NCBI RefSeq assembly: GCF_009649785.1
Contig: NZ_WJOK01000010.1
Span: 62,001-126,000 of the forward strand
DNA length: 64,000 nucleotides
From: Agrobacterium tumefaciens
Lineage (GTDB): Bacteria > Pseudomonadota > Alphaproteobacteria > Rhizobiales > Rhizobiaceae
Direction of reading: 5' to 3'
This document shows positions 38,979 to 48,027 of the stretch, one piece after another. Every line of letters begins with the position of its first letter. Within the stretch, counting starts at the first letter, position 1. The notes under the pieces are model-generated. The model saw only the letters and a list, made by a program, of their open reading frames with translations, had not been told where the DNA came from and did no database searches. The position numbers were made by a program, and so were the translations under genes.

Positions 38979-40391
38979 ATGGCGCTGAAAGATGTGGTCG
39001 CGGGAAAACGCAATGAGGAAGGCATCGCGTCGGTGCTTGCAGCGCTGAAGCAGCAGCTGGGTGACAAGCTCCAGACTGGGCAGGCGTTTCGCGAGCAGCA
39101 TGGCCATACCACCACCTATCTGACCTTGCAGGCGCCCGACGGTGTCGTTTTTGCCGAGAGCGCCGATGACGTGAAGGCCGTGGTGAAAGCCTGCGCGCTC
39201 TATAAGGTGCCGGTCATTCCCTTCGGAACTGGCTCTTCACTGGAAGGACAGGTCAATGCGCCTGATGGCGGAATATGCATCGATTTCAGCCGGATGAATC
39301 GCATCATTGAGGTAAACGCCGAAGATCTTGACGTGACGGTGGAGCCGGGTGTGACGCGCGAGGACCTTAACGTCTATCTGCGTGATACCGGCCTGTTCTT
39401 TCCGATCGATCCGGGTGCCAATGCCTCTATCGGCGGCATGGCCTCCACGCGAGCTTCCGGCACCAATGCCGTGCGTTACGGCACGATGAAGGACAATGTT
39501 CTGGCCGTTACCGCCGTCGTCGCCAATGGTGAAGAAATCCGCACTGCTCGCCGCGCCCGCAAGTCGTCGGCCGGTTACGATCTGACGCGGCTTTTCGTCG
39601 GCGCCGAGGGCACGCTTGGGGTTCTGACCTCGGTTACGCTGCGGTTGCAGGGCATCCCGGAAAAGATCGCCGGTGGCGTCTGCACCTTTGACAGTATTCA
39701 GGCGGCCTGTGACGCCGTTATCATGACGATCCAGATGGGTGTTCCGGTTGCGCGCATCGAACTGCTTGATGAAGTGCAGGTGCGGGCCTGCAATGCCTAT
39801 TCCGGCCTGAACTACGCGGAAAAACCGACGCTGTTCGTGGAGTTCCACGGCACCGAAGAGACGGCGGCCCTGCAATCGCAGCAATTTGCAGAGATCGCGG
39901 CGGAATGCGGCAGCGTCGATTTCCGCTGGACCAGCGATGCGGCCGAGCGCAACAAGCTGTGGAAGGCCCGGCATGACGCTTATTGGGCCTCGCGGGCGCT
40001 TGCGCCGCATCTCGACGGTTTGTCCACCGATGTCTGCGTGCCGATTTCGCGGCTGGCGGACTGCGTGGTGGAAACGCAGCGGGATATCAAGGAAAACGGC
40101 TTTCTGGCGCCGATCGTCGGTCATGCCGGCGACGGCAATTTCCATGTACTCATCCTGTTCGATGGCAAGGATGCCGAAAGTGTCGCCAAAACCGAAGCTT
40201 TCGTTGCGCGTCTCAATCGCCGGGCCATCGCCATGGACGGCACCTGCACCGGAGAACACGGCATCGGCCAGGGCAAGATGAGTTTTCTGGCCGAAGAAGC
40301 GGGAAATGCGCTGGATGTGATGCGCGCCATCAAAACGTCGCTCGACCCCGATAACATCTTCAATCCAGGCAAACTGTTCCGTCTTGTCTGA
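38979..40391 (+). CDS. FAD-linked oxidase, D-lactate dehydrogenase (cytochrome)-like
   Basis: A 470-residue flavoprotein of the FAD-linked oxidase family (GlcD, D-lactate dehydrogenase). The PP-loop is VPVIPFGTGSSLEGQV; GANASIGGMASTRASGTNAVRYGTMKDNVL and LFVGAEGTLGVLTSVTLRL are the FAD-binding elements; the C-terminal substrate domain has VGHAGDGNFH, GTCTGEHGIGQGK and NIFNPGKLFRL. It oxidises a 2-hydroxy acid such as D-lactate. The ATG at 38979 has GGAG nearby; the frame is open back to 38733, inside the pump gene. Confidence 0.9.
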   Translation: MALKDVVAGKRNEEGIASVLAALKQQLGDKLQTGQAFREQHGHTTTYLTLQAPDGVVFAESADDVKAVVKACALYKVPVIPFGTGSSLEGQVNAPDGGICIDFSRMNRIIEVNAEDLDVTVEPGVTREDLNVYLRDTGLFFPIDPGANASIGGMASTRASGTNAVRYGTMKDNVLAVTAVVANGEEIRTARRARKSSAGYDLTRLFVGAEGTLGVLTSVTLRLQGIPEKIAGGVCTFDSIQAACDAVIMTIQMGVPVARIELLDEVQVRACNAYSGLNYAEKPTLFVEFHGTEETAALQSQQFAEIAAECGSVDFRWTSDAAERNKLWKARHDAYWASRALAPHLDGLSTDVCVPISRLADCVVETQRDIKENGFLAPIVGHAGDGNFHVLILFDGKDAESVAKTEAFVARLNRRAIAMDGTCTGEHGIGQGKMSFLAEEAGNALDVMRAIKTSLDPDNIFNPGKLFRLV

Positions 40392-40482
40392 TCATTCTCA
40401 CAATTGATTGGTACAAAAGGCTGCTTGCCGTTAAGGCAAATAAGAATAGGTTTGCAGCGTTCGCGAAGGGAGAAGCAGTTCA

Positions 40483-43400
40483 GTGCTCGGGCGTATTCTG
40501 GTTTTTCTGGGCGGACTGCTGGCCGTGGTGCTGTTTTCAGCGCTGCTCATTCCCTATTTCGTTGACTGGACGGATTTCCGCCGCGATTTCGAAGATCAGG
40601 CAAGCCGCATTCTGGGCAAGAAGGTGGTGGTGCACGGTCGCGTCGAAGCCCGGCTTCTCCCTTTCCCTTCGGTGACGCTGCATGACGTGCGCGCAGGAAC
40701 GGATGCGGACGGATCGCCGCTCATTCAGGTGGCGCGTTTTTCCATGGATGCCGAGTTGGCGCCTTTCCTTTCCGGTGAAGCGCGTATCTTCGACATGCGC
40801 ATCGAGGAACCCAAGGCCAAGATCCGGCTTTTGAAGGACGGCACTCTGGACTGGATGCGCGGCAGCCGGGCGGAAATTCCAGCCCGCACCGTGGTTCTGG
40901 AAAGTGTGCAGATCGAAGGCGGGCAGATCGAATTCATCGATGAGCAATCCGGCCGCAACCGTGTTGTGACGGGTCTTAACGCCGACATGTCCGCCAATTC
41001 GCTGGCCGGACCATGGAAGGCGGAAGGGCGCGCCGCCGTTGACGGGCATCCAGGCTCATTCTCGCTGTCCAGCAGTGAGCCGGATTATACCAATGGGCGC
41101 ATGGGCCTGCGGATTCGCGTGGTGCCGGATGAACATCCGGTTGAGGTCGATCTGGACGGTGCGATTGCCGCGACTGCGGGAAAACCCGCCTATAGCGGTT
41201 CCTTCGCCTTCAGTTTCCGTGAAGGCCAAAAACAGAAGCAGCAGGGCGGGCAATCGCTGTTCTCGTCGCCGCGCACCCGCGGCAGCTTCGAACTGACGAA
41301 TGAAAGCGTGCGCATACCGAGCTACCGCATGGAGCTCGGCGGCAACGAAAATCCTTACGTCGTGACCGGCGAGGCAACGCTGGATACCGGGGCCAAGCCG
41401 GAATTCCTGCTGACGGCGGATGGCCAGCAGATTGACGTCAATCGTTTCGCACCGCCCGTCGTGCAGACCGGCAAGACCTCGCGCCAGCCCACCGCCTCCG
41501 TGCGCCAGCGCATCGAGGCATTTGCCGCCATGGTCGCCCGCATTCCGGTTCCGCCGGTCCCGGGCAAGGCCAGCATCAGCCTACCGGCGCTGGTTTCCGA
41601 CGACACGACCATTCGTGACATCCGGCTGGACGTGCGCCCTGATGGCAGCGGCTGGCAGGTGGTTAACGCCGTGGCAACGCTGCCCGGCAGGACGCAGCTG
41701 GAAGCCAAAGGTTCCCTGACGCTGCTGGATGGTCCCGCTTTCAACGGCAATCTGCTCGTTGCCTCCAACCAGCCATCCGGGCTGGCAAACTGGCTTTCCG
41801 GTTCTGTCGATCCGGCGATCCGCCAGCTCAATGCAGCCGGTTTTTCCGCCGACGTCTCGCTGACGACGCTGAACCAGCGTTTCGACAATCTCGAGCTTGC
41901 CATTGGCGACGCCTCTCTGAAGGGTAAGCTGGAACGGCGCTCTGACGGCAAGGCTTCCAATCTTTCGATCGATCTTGCCGGTAACGAGATTGATCTCGAC
42001 GCCCTGAAGGCGCTTGGCAGCCTGGCGCTCGGCGATCAGGTCGGAAGTTCTGTTCTCGACCATCGCATTGACGCCAAGTTCAAGGCCGACCGGTTCAACA
42101 TGGCCGGTGTAACTGCAAATCATGTGGAAACTGCCTTCACCATGGCGGGCGGCGTTCTCTCGCTTGAAAAGATGACGGCTGGCGATATCGCCGGTGCCGA
42201 AGTCAAGGCGAAAGGGCAGTTGCAGGGGTCGTTGCTGAAATATGCGGGCAAGGGCACGGTGAACCTGCATGCGACAGACATGCAGCCGTTCTTCGCCATG
42301 CTGCAGCAGAAATTGCCTGGTCATCCGTTCCTCAGCCGTCTGGCGGCGAGTTCGCCGTGGTACGCCAATTCCGACCTTGCCATGGATGTTTCGGTCAACA
42401 GCGAAAATGGCGGCGCCAATGTCGCCGTTTCCGGCACAGTCAACGGCAGCCGTCTGTCGGCCGTGGCCAAGATGCCGGATTTCCTGTCCATCACCGATGA
42501 TACGGCGATGTCGCTGGAAGGGGTTTTGAAAAACCAGTCGACGGCGATCCTGTTCGGGCAGGCAGGGCTTGATCCCCTGCCGTTCGATGCCGACGGCGAA
42601 GGGCTGCTTTCCGTCAAGCTCAACGGCACGCTCGGTTCTCCCGTCCAGACCGATATCCGTTTCTCGACGGAGCGCACGCATTTCTCGATGATCGGGTCCT
42701 TTGCCGTTGCCGCCGCCAATTTCGGCGAGGGTAGTGCGGATCTGGCGCTCGAAAGCGCTGATATAGAGCCCTATCTCATCATGAACGCCGTTGGCCTGCC
42801 GCAGCTTGGTGGTGGCATGGCGCTGAAGGCGAACGGAAAAATGGCGGTGGATGCGCAGAAGATTGCGTTTTCCGCCCTCGGCGGGCAGGCGGGCGGCAAC
42901 CCCTTCTCGGGCAGTCTGGCGTTCCAGCGCGCGGCCCCGCATTCCGTCACCGGTGATCTTGCCCTTCGGACCGTCGATCTTGCGTGGCTCGGAGATGCGA
43001 TCTACGGACCGGTGATCGACCCGGAGACGGGCACGCTCAACGCCAAGCCGCTGGCCATGCCGGCTTTCCCGCAACTCAAGGCCACGCTGTCGCTGAAAGC
43101 GGAAAGTTTCGAGGCCGGTCCCTTCGGAACGGTCACGGGTCTGTCGACCAAGGTCACGCATGATGATGGCAATCTCGCGCTTGACGATATCGCCGGCACC
43201 TTCATGGGCGGAAAGCTGACCGGGCGGCTTGCCATGTCCACAGGCGAGGGAGCGGGCATTTTCCGCACCAAGATTGCGGTGAACGACGCCAATCCCGAGT
43301 CGATATTGTGGGCGAATGCCAACGGCCCGGTCGCGACGGGCCGGGTGGCGATCGATCTGACCGCCGAATCGACGGGCAAAAGCGTTGGTGAAATTTTGAA

Positions 43401-44190
43401 ATCGGCAGGTGGCTCGGGGGAAGTGCGCGCCAGCGGGCTTGTGCTCAAAGGGCTTAATCCCGGCGCCTTTCCGCCGATCCTGCAGGCGGCGGAAGGCTTG
43501 CAGCAGCCGATCGACGCGCCAAAGGTTCGGCCGCTGGTGGATCAGAGCCTGTGGCAGGGCGAAATACCGCTCGGCAACGTAGCCCTGCCATTCACCCTGA
43601 ATGGCGGCGCGCTGCACTTCCAGAATTTGCGCGCCGGGATCGATCCGGTGACGCTTACCGGAGATGCAACGGTCGATATTGCAGCATCGACCGTGAATGG
43701 CGATCTCGATCTTATCTTCAATCCCGGCACCGAAGTGGTTGCTGGCGCCGAACCGTCGCTGCGTCTCAACTATAACGGTCCGCTCGCCGCACCGGCTTTG
43801 ACGACCGATGTTTCGGCGCTCGGCAATTATCTGTCACTCCGGGCTTTTGAAAAGGAACGCCGTCGCGTCGAGGCCATGCAGGCCAGCGTTCTCGAAAAGC
43901 AGCGCCTGCGTCGTGAAACGGCGCTTTATCGTTCTCAGGCGGCTGAACGTCAGGCTGAAAAGGAACGGGTGGAGGCGGAAGCCAAGGCCAAGGCCGAAGA
44001 GGAGGCGCGCCTCAAGGCGGCGGCAGAGGAGCGTCTGCGGCAGGAAAAGGAACAGCAGGAGCGGTTGCAACAGCAACAGCAACAGCAGCAACCTGTTCCC
44101 GAGCGGCAATCAACGCCGGCCCTGACGGTGCCTCCAACTGAAGATGCGATCAGGCAACTGGCGCCCGAAAACGCGCCGGCCAATCCGTAA
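40483..44190 (+). CDS. AsmA family protein, very large
   Basis: A 1235-residue AsmA-like protein: one N-terminal membrane anchor (ILVFLGGLLAVVLFSALLIPYFVDWTDFR), a typical AsmA start (RRDFEDQASRILGKKVVVHGRVEARLLPFPSVTLHDV), then a long beta-rich periplasmic region and the conserved C-terminal AsmA_2 part (GGSGEVRASGLVLKGLNPGAF; VNGDLDLIFNPG). The last 110 residues form a charged coiled coil with eight consecutive Gln. Family members bridge inner and outer membranes and are linked to lipid transport. The start is a GTG with AAGGGAGAAG ahead. Confidence 0.88.
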   Translation: MLGRILVFLGGLLAVVLFSALLIPYFVDWTDFRRDFEDQASRILGKKVVVHGRVEARLLPFPSVTLHDVRAGTDADGSPLIQVARFSMDAELAPFLSGEARIFDMRIEEPKAKIRLLKDGTLDWMRGSRAEIPARTVVLESVQIEGGQIEFIDEQSGRNRVVTGLNADMSANSLAGPWKAEGRAAVDGHPGSFSLSSSEPDYTNGRMGLRIRVVPDEHPVEVDLDGAIAATAGKPAYSGSFAFSFREGQKQKQQGGQSLFSSPRTRGSFELTNESVRIPSYRMELGGNENPYVVTGEATLDTGAKPEFLLTADGQQIDVNRFAPPVVQTGKTSRQPTASVRQRIEAFAAMVARIPVPPVPGKASISLPALVSDDTTIRDIRLDVRPDGSGWQVVNAVATLPGRTQLEAKGSLTLLDGPAFNGNLLVASNQPSGLANWLSGSVDPAIRQLNAAGFSADVSLTTLNQRFDNLELAIGDASLKGKLERRSDGKASNLSIDLAGNEIDLDALKALGSLALGDQVGSSVLDHRIDAKFKADRFNMAGVTANHVETAFTMAGGVLSLEKMTAGDIAGAEVKAKGQLQGSLLKYAGKGTVNLHATDMQPFFAMLQQKLPGHPFLSRLAASSPWYANSDLAMDVSVNSENGGANVAVSGTVNGSRLSAVAKMPDFLSITDDTAMSLEGVLKNQSTAILFGQAGLDPLPFDADGEGLLSVKLNGTLGSPVQTDIRFSTERTHFSMIGSFAVAAANFGEGSADLALESADIEPYLIMNAVGLPQLGGGMALKANGKMAVDAQKIAFSALGGQAGGNPFSGSLAFQRAAPHSVTGDLALRTVDLAWLGDAIYGPVIDPETGTLNAKPLAMPAFPQLKATLSLKAESFEAGPFGTVTGLSTKVTHDDGNLALDDIAGTFMGGKLTGRLAMSTGEGAGIFRTKIAVNDANPESILWANANGPVATGRVAIDLTAESTGKSVGEILKSAGGSGEVRASGLVLKGLNPGAFPPILQAAEGLQQPIDAPKVRPLVDQSLWQGEIPLGNVALPFTLNGGALHFQNLRAGIDPVTLTGDATVDIAASTVNGDLDLIFNPGTEVVAGAEPSLRLNYNGPLAAPALTTDVSALGNYLSLRAFEKERRRVEAMQASVLEKQRLRRETALYRSQAAERQAEKERVEAEAKAKAEEEARLKAAAEERLRQEKEQQERLQQQQQQQQPVPERQSTPALTVPPTEDAIRQLAPENAPANP
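44068..44091 (+). repeat. Poly-glutamine codon repeat in the AsmA gene
   Basis: Eight Gln codons, mostly alternating CAA and CAG, form a short tandem repeat in the C-terminal coiled-coil region. The unit is in frame, so gain or loss of units would change only the length of the Gln run. Confidence 0.6.
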
Positions 44191-44309
44191 GTTTGCCGCG
44201 ACGACGGCGCGTTTTGGGGAGAGGTTAGAGCCCGTGTCTCAGGGCGAATTTTGACGCGGTCCGGACAGCTACCGCTTCGACCACTTTGCCAAAATTATCC
44301 GTTAGCCTG

Positions 44310-44639
44310 TTAAATCCAGGCTTCACGCTCGCCGAAGGGCGTGTCGGCATCAAAATTCTTGGTGCCGATCCTGCTGCTTTCCCCCGACAGGCTGGGCTTG
44401 TCCGCGCTGTTGCTTGAGGAAGCCGATTTGTCGGAGCTGTTTTCGAGTGCCTCGAGCTGCGCTTGCAGTGATGCAATAGTACTCTTCAGTTCTTCCTGTG
44501 CTTTCGCTTCGGAGGTCTGGGCGAGTTCTGACTGCTTTTCGGCAATCTGCGATTTCAGTTCGGCAACGCTTGAAGACGAGGTGGATGAAGAGGAGAGGAC
44601 GGAAACAGCGATGCTCGTTCCCGAAGCGGCGGAAACCAT
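44310..44639 (-). CDS. Serine-rich coiled-coil protein, hypothetical
   Basis: A 109-residue protein with a Ser-rich N-terminus, then a predicted coiled coil (VAELKSQIAEKQSELAQTSEAKAQEELKSTIASLQAQLEALE) and a Ser-rich linker ending in TPFGEREAWI. There is no signal peptide or membrane helix. No function is recognised. GAGG lies seven bases ahead of the ATG. A perfect palindrome about 90 bases upstream may regulate it. Confidence 0.6.
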   Translation of the reverse strand: MVSAASGTSIAVSVLSSSSTSSSSVAELKSQIAEKQSELAQTSEAKAQEELKSTIASLQAQLEALENSSDKSASSSNSADKPSLSGESSRIGTKNFDADTPFGEREAWI

Positions 44640-44731
44640 GGGTCGCCTCGTGGCGTGCGGTCGGAAAGGAAAAGCTTGAAATACAAATCTGAAAGCAAGG
44701 CTACGCAGTACTGAAGCGCCTTGCAGTACAA

Positions 44732-44745
44732 ATTAGCGCGCTAAT
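44732..44745. promoter_or_regulatory. Perfect 14-base palindrome ATTAGCGCGCTAAT
   Basis: The sequence lies 93 bases ahead of the leftward coiled-coil gene and just past the RHH gene's stop. It fits a dimeric regulator's operator. Its flanks (AATTAGCGCGCTAATG) extend the symmetry little. The binding protein is unknown. Confidence 0.4.
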
Positions 44746-44875
44746 GTTTAATGAATGCTTTCACGGCATTATGAGTTTTCGGCAAGAATGTTTGTAGTCG
44801 GAGAATGGCTGGATATGAGCCGGCGCATATGCGCGCCGCTGCAGTGTCATCTTTCGATGCCACCTTGCAGCAAGC

Positions 44876-45085
44876 TCACTTGCTCTTCAGCCAATTCAGT
44901 ACATGGACCCGAAGGGATGAGGACAGATTGCTGTCGGCTGGCCGGTTGTCGTCTATTTCCGCAAGCAGGGCGGCGAAACTGATCTTGCGCTTTTCGGCGA
45001 TGATTTTCAGCTCGTCCCAGAAGGCATCCTCGAGTGAAATGCTGGTGCGGTGGCCGTGCAATGTCGTGGAGTGCTTGCGGATCAT
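44876..45085 (-). CDS. Ribbon-helix-helix domain protein
   Basis: A 69-residue protein: MIRKHSTTLHGHRTSISLEDAFWDELKIIAEKRK matches the alphaproteobacterial RHH_4 family, with the beta strand TLHGHRTSISL followed by two helices. Such proteins are small DNA-binding regulators. It lies downstream of DUF4169 and sspB on the same strand, so it is probably co-transcribed with them. GGAGA lies ahead of the ATG. Confidence 0.82.
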   Translation of the reverse strand: MIRKHSTTLHGHRTSISLEDAFWDELKIIAEKRKISFAALLAEIDDNRPADSNLSSSLRVHVLNWLKSK

Positions 45086-45201
45086 CAGATCAATCTCTCC
45101 GGCTGGTCCGGTTGGGAATCTGAATCATGTCGTGCCTGCAAGCCTCTGTTTAGCGGTGTTTTTTCCGGTCTTCCGAAAGCTTGCCCGGGCAGGCCGGCTC
45201 T

Positions 45202-45405
45202 TCAATCCCTGTCGGTCCTGTCATCGTCCTTTTCAAGCCGCCCCTGATCGAGCGCCTTTGCGGCTTTTTCGTTAAGGGCCGATGTGAGGTTTTTTTCCGC
45301 TTTGGTGCGACCGAAGGACAGGCGGTTCTGATCCGCCTGTTTTTCTTTTTCGCTACGGGCTTTCTGCTTCCGGAACTGACGCAGATTGACGATATCGGCG
45401 GCCAT
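45202..45405 (-). CDS. DUF4169 family protein
   Basis: A 67-residue highly charged protein starting MAADIVNLRQFRKQKARSEKEKQADQNRLSFGRTKAEKNL, the DUF4169 pattern with its Lys/Arg/Gln-rich helix. The function is unknown. It stands between sspB and the RHH gene; this arrangement is common in rhizobia. AAGGAGA lies 11 bases ahead. Confidence 0.85.
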   Translation of the reverse strand: MAADIVNLRQFRKQKARSEKEKQADQNRLSFGRTKAEKNLTSALNEKAAKALDQGRLEKDDDRTDRD

Positions 45406-45449
45406 GCGGATATGTCTCCTTGAGCTTCGCGCGGTCGGGCAAAAAGCCG

Positions 45450-45962
45450 TTATTGCTTCTTGCGGAAGGCGTCCAGAGAAACGACAGAGCCTTCCTTCTT
45501 TTCCTCACCGGACTTGGGCGTCTCGGACGTTGTAGCCGGCTTTGCCTCATGGGAAACGGGATAGGCGGTGATTTCGGCCTCTTCCAGCTCTTCCTCGTCT
45601 GCCAGGGGTACATCGAACTCAAGCTCGAAATTGACGGAAGGATCGTAGAAACCTCTGATGGCGTTATAGGGAACAACCAGCTTTTCCGGCGTATCCGAGA
45701 AGGACAGGCCGATTTCAAAGCCGATCTCCGTCACTTTCAGGTCCCAGAACTGATGCTGGATGACGATGGTCATCTGCTCGGCATATTTGGACTTGAGGTG
45801 CTGCGAAATCCGCACACCGGGCGCGCCGGTCAGAAATGTTATGAAGAAATGGTGGTCGCCGGGCAGGCGGCCGGTTGCGGCCACTTCACCCAAAACTTTG
45901 CGAATAACGCCGCGAAGGGCATCCTGTGCGAGAATGTCGTAACGGATATGATCCTGCCCCAT
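45450..45962 (-). CDS. sspB: SspB family adaptor for ClpXP
   Basis: Alpha-type stringent starvation protein B: an adaptor that binds the ssrA tag on stalled-translation products and delivers them to the ClpXP protease. From the ATG at 45962, with AGGA ahead, it has 170 residues: the SspB core (DHIRYDILAQDALRGVIRKVLGEVA; HHFFITFLTGAPGVRISQHLKSKYAEQMTIVIQHQFWDLKV) and an acidic linker ending in VVSLDAFRKK, which should contact ClpX. The ssrA gene lies directly upstream on the same strand. Confidence 0.92.
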   Translation of the reverse strand: MGQDHIRYDILAQDALRGVIRKVLGEVAATGRLPGDHHFFITFLTGAPGVRISQHLKSKYAEQMTIVIQHQFWDLKVTEIGFEIGLSFSDTPEKLVVPYNAIRGFYDPSVNFELEFDVPLADEEELEEAEITAYPVSHEAKPATTSETPKSGEEKKEGSVVSLDAFRKKQ

Positions 45963-46184
45963 GCGGTCCTGTCTTTCCCTTATTCGAACGTCTTTTAAAG
46001 CGCTGCGCACCAAGTGCGCCAAGGACGCTGTAACACTTTGAATCTTTGCGTAATCCGCAAGCCGGGATCAATTTCGATCCTGGCGGCTACGCATTACCCA
46101 AGTATACGCAATGTACTGAACGGCAGCAACGGAAAAGCCGATGCTGTGTGCAAGTCAGCTATCATATAACCAATTCAGGCAAAA

Positions 46185-46540
46185 TGGAGAAGGTGGAGGT
46201 TTCTGTTGCCAGGTACCTCCGAACCCCGCCTCACGGGGCTAACCGTGAGGACTTTAGAGCGGAATTCCCGCACCGCCATTAGGCAGCGAGAGCGTATTCC
46301 TTAGCGTTGTTGTCATTTGCAACTACACTTGTGACCCGATAACGGCGGTATCATGCCGAGCAAAAGTTCGATCTTTACGCCCTTGTCGATCCTATTTCGC
46401 CCCCATCAAAAGCCGGCCTTCATCTTGAAAAGCCGCCGGTTTTTGGTGGAGGCGCCGGGTACCGCCCCCGGGTCCAATAGGTTTATTACACCGACCGTTT
46501 ATCGCCATAGCCGGGTTGCCCCGGCAAGGTTCATATAGGC
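46185..46540 (-). ncRNA. ssrA: Transfer-messenger RNA (ssrA), circularly permuted two-piece form
   Basis: Read leftward, the acceptor piece comes first and ends in CGCCTCCACCA at 46444, the 3' acceptor strand with its CCA. An intervening spacer of about 39 bases (46405-46443) follows, then the coding piece starts with GGGGGCG at 46404. The two strands pair as a 7-bp acceptor stem containing the G3-U pair recognised by alanyl-tRNA synthetase. The tag frame at 46320-46279 encodes ANDNNAKEYALAA and a TAA stop. Permuted tmRNAs of this kind are known in alphaproteobacteria. The outer ends are estimates. Confidence 0.93.
46279..46320 (-). other. ssrA tag reading frame
   Basis: Fourteen codons from GCA at 46320 to the TAA at 46279, giving A-N-D-N-N-A-K-E-Y-A-L-A-A. 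The C-terminal LAA is the ClpX degron, and the N-terminal AND segment is where SspB is expected to bind. Confidence 0.93.
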
Positions 46541-46705
46541 GTTTCCCTTGGCCGAGAAAAGGGGCCGATGACAATTCCATGAAAAGATTTCGTGTTTGCC
46601 GCCCACAATTTAGACAATTCTTGACGACGAGGGATTGCTGACACATTCTCCCTACAACCGGTCACCACAAGCAACACCGGGCCGGGGACACACGAAGGAG
46701 TGGAC

Positions 46706-47014
46706 ATGACTGACTATCTCGCAGATGTGAAGAAATACGACGCAGCAGCCGACGAAGCGATTGTCGGCAAGATCGTCAAACATCTCGGCATTGCCCTGCG
46801 CAACCGGGATTCATCGCTGGTGTCCGCTTCCGATCCGGAAGAGCTTGCACGTGTGAAGGCGAACTGGTGCGGCAAGAAGCTTGGCGTGACCGATGACAGC
46901 GCCGACAAGGCGATCGATGCAACCGCCAAGGCCATGGCCGCAGACCGCTCCAAGTCGCGTGTGACCTTTTATTATCTGGTGGCCAAGGAACTGGGCAAAC
47001 TCCAGTCGCTCTGA
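46706..47014 (+). CDS. DUF2853 family protein
   Basis: A 102-residue cytoplasmic helical protein (DYLADVKKYDAAADEAIVGKIVKHLGIALRNRDSSLVSASDPEEL; KANWCGKKLGV). It matches DUF2853, of unknown function. The start is fixed by GAAGGAG five bases ahead of the ATG at 46706. It diverges from ssrA. Confidence 0.87.
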   Translation: MTDYLADVKKYDAAADEAIVGKIVKHLGIALRNRDSSLVSASDPEELARVKANWCGKKLGVTDDSADKAIDATAKAMAADRSKSRVTFYYLVAKELGKLQSL

Positions 47015-47107
47015 TTTTTTCGCGGGGATAAGCGACCTGCTGGTGATTGGTTCTGTCGCCCTGTGTTATTATATTCCCTTGATATCAGGGAATCGGCGGC
47101 AGAACAC

Positions 47108-47902
47108 ATGAAACAATATCTCGATCTTCTCCGGCATGTGATGGATACCGGCTCCGACCGCGGAGATCGCACCGGCACGGGTACGCGTTCGGTCTTCGGT
47201 TACCAGATGCGTTTCGATCTTGCGGAAGGTTTTCCGGTTCTCACCACCAAGAAGCTGCATCTGCGCTCGATCATCCATGAACTCCTGTGGTTCCTGAAGG
47301 GCGATACCAATATCGCCTATCTTAAGGAAAACGGCGTTTCCATATGGGATGAATGGGCCGATGAAAATGGTGATCTGGGTCCGGTTTACGGAGCACAGTG
47401 GCGTTCCTGGCCGGCGCCCGACGGCCGCCACATCGACCAGATCGCGCTTTTGATCGAGGCCCTCAAAACCAATCCCAATTCCCGCCGCCACATCGTTTCG
47501 GCCTGGAACCCGGCGCTGGTGGACGAGATGGCGCTGCCGCCCTGCCATTGCCTGTTCCAGTTCTATGTTTCGGATGGAAAGCTGTCCTGCCAGCTTTACC
47601 AGCGCTCGGCCGATATTTTCCTCGGCGTGCCTTTCAATATTGCTTCCTACGCACTTCTGACGCTGATGGTGGCGCAGGTCACGGGGCTGAAGCCCGGCGA
47701 TTTCGTCCATACGCTTGGTGACGCGCATATCTACGCCAACCATTTCGAGCAGGCGAAATTGCAGATGACGCGGACCCCCAAGGCCCTGCCGACGATGCGC
47801 CTCAACCCGGATGTGCGAGATCTCTTCTCCTTTAAGTTCGAAGACTTTACGCTGGAAAACTACGAGGCGGATTCAACCATCAAGGCACCGATCGCGGTAT
47901 AA
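47108..47902 (+). CDS. thyA: Thymidylate synthase
   Basis: Makes dTMP from dUMP with methylene-THF, producing dihydrofolate that the adjacent DHFR must reduce. From the ATG at 47108 it has 264 residues, the same as E. coli ThyA. Conserved elements: [12 protein letters not shown], the catalytic Cys146 in [32 protein letters not shown] and [10 protein letters not shown] content is normal for the window (33 of 60 bases at 47581-47640). Its usual partner folA follows, but in an altered form. Confidence 0.97.
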   Translation: MKQYLDLLRHVMDTGSDRGDRTGTGTRSVFGYQMRFDLAEGFPVLTTKKLHLRSIIHELLWFLKGDTNIAYLKENGVSIWDEWADENGDLGPVYGAQWRSWPAPDGRHIDQIALLIEALKTNPNSRRHIVSAWNPALVDEMALPPCHCLFQFYVSDGKLSCQLYQRSADIFLGVPFNIASYALLTLMVAQVTGLKPGDFVHTLGDAHIYANHFEQAKLQMTRTPKALPTMRLNPDVRDLFSFKFEDFTLENYEADSTIKAPIAV

Positions 47903-48027
47903 AATGGGGTGACTGGCCTTGTTTTGTATGGTGGTAAGGTGAGAGTTGTCATGTGACGCCAATTCTGACAAACAGACGCCGTTGGTATGAATGAAGTACC
48001 AGACGTGAGAAGTCAGAAGGTAAATTC

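Noticed and set aside
41581-43617. 678-codon open frame opposite the AsmA gene
   Set aside because: Antisense shadow with Arg/His/Gln-rich translation and no recognisable domain.
46444-46480. tRNA gene
   Set aside because: The T-arm and CCA belong to the ssrA acceptor piece; no anticodon arm is present. No tRNA or rRNA gene was recognised in the window.
46353-46646. Two short frames overlapping ssrA
   Set aside because: The region is explained by the tmRNA acceptor and coding pieces on the minus strand.
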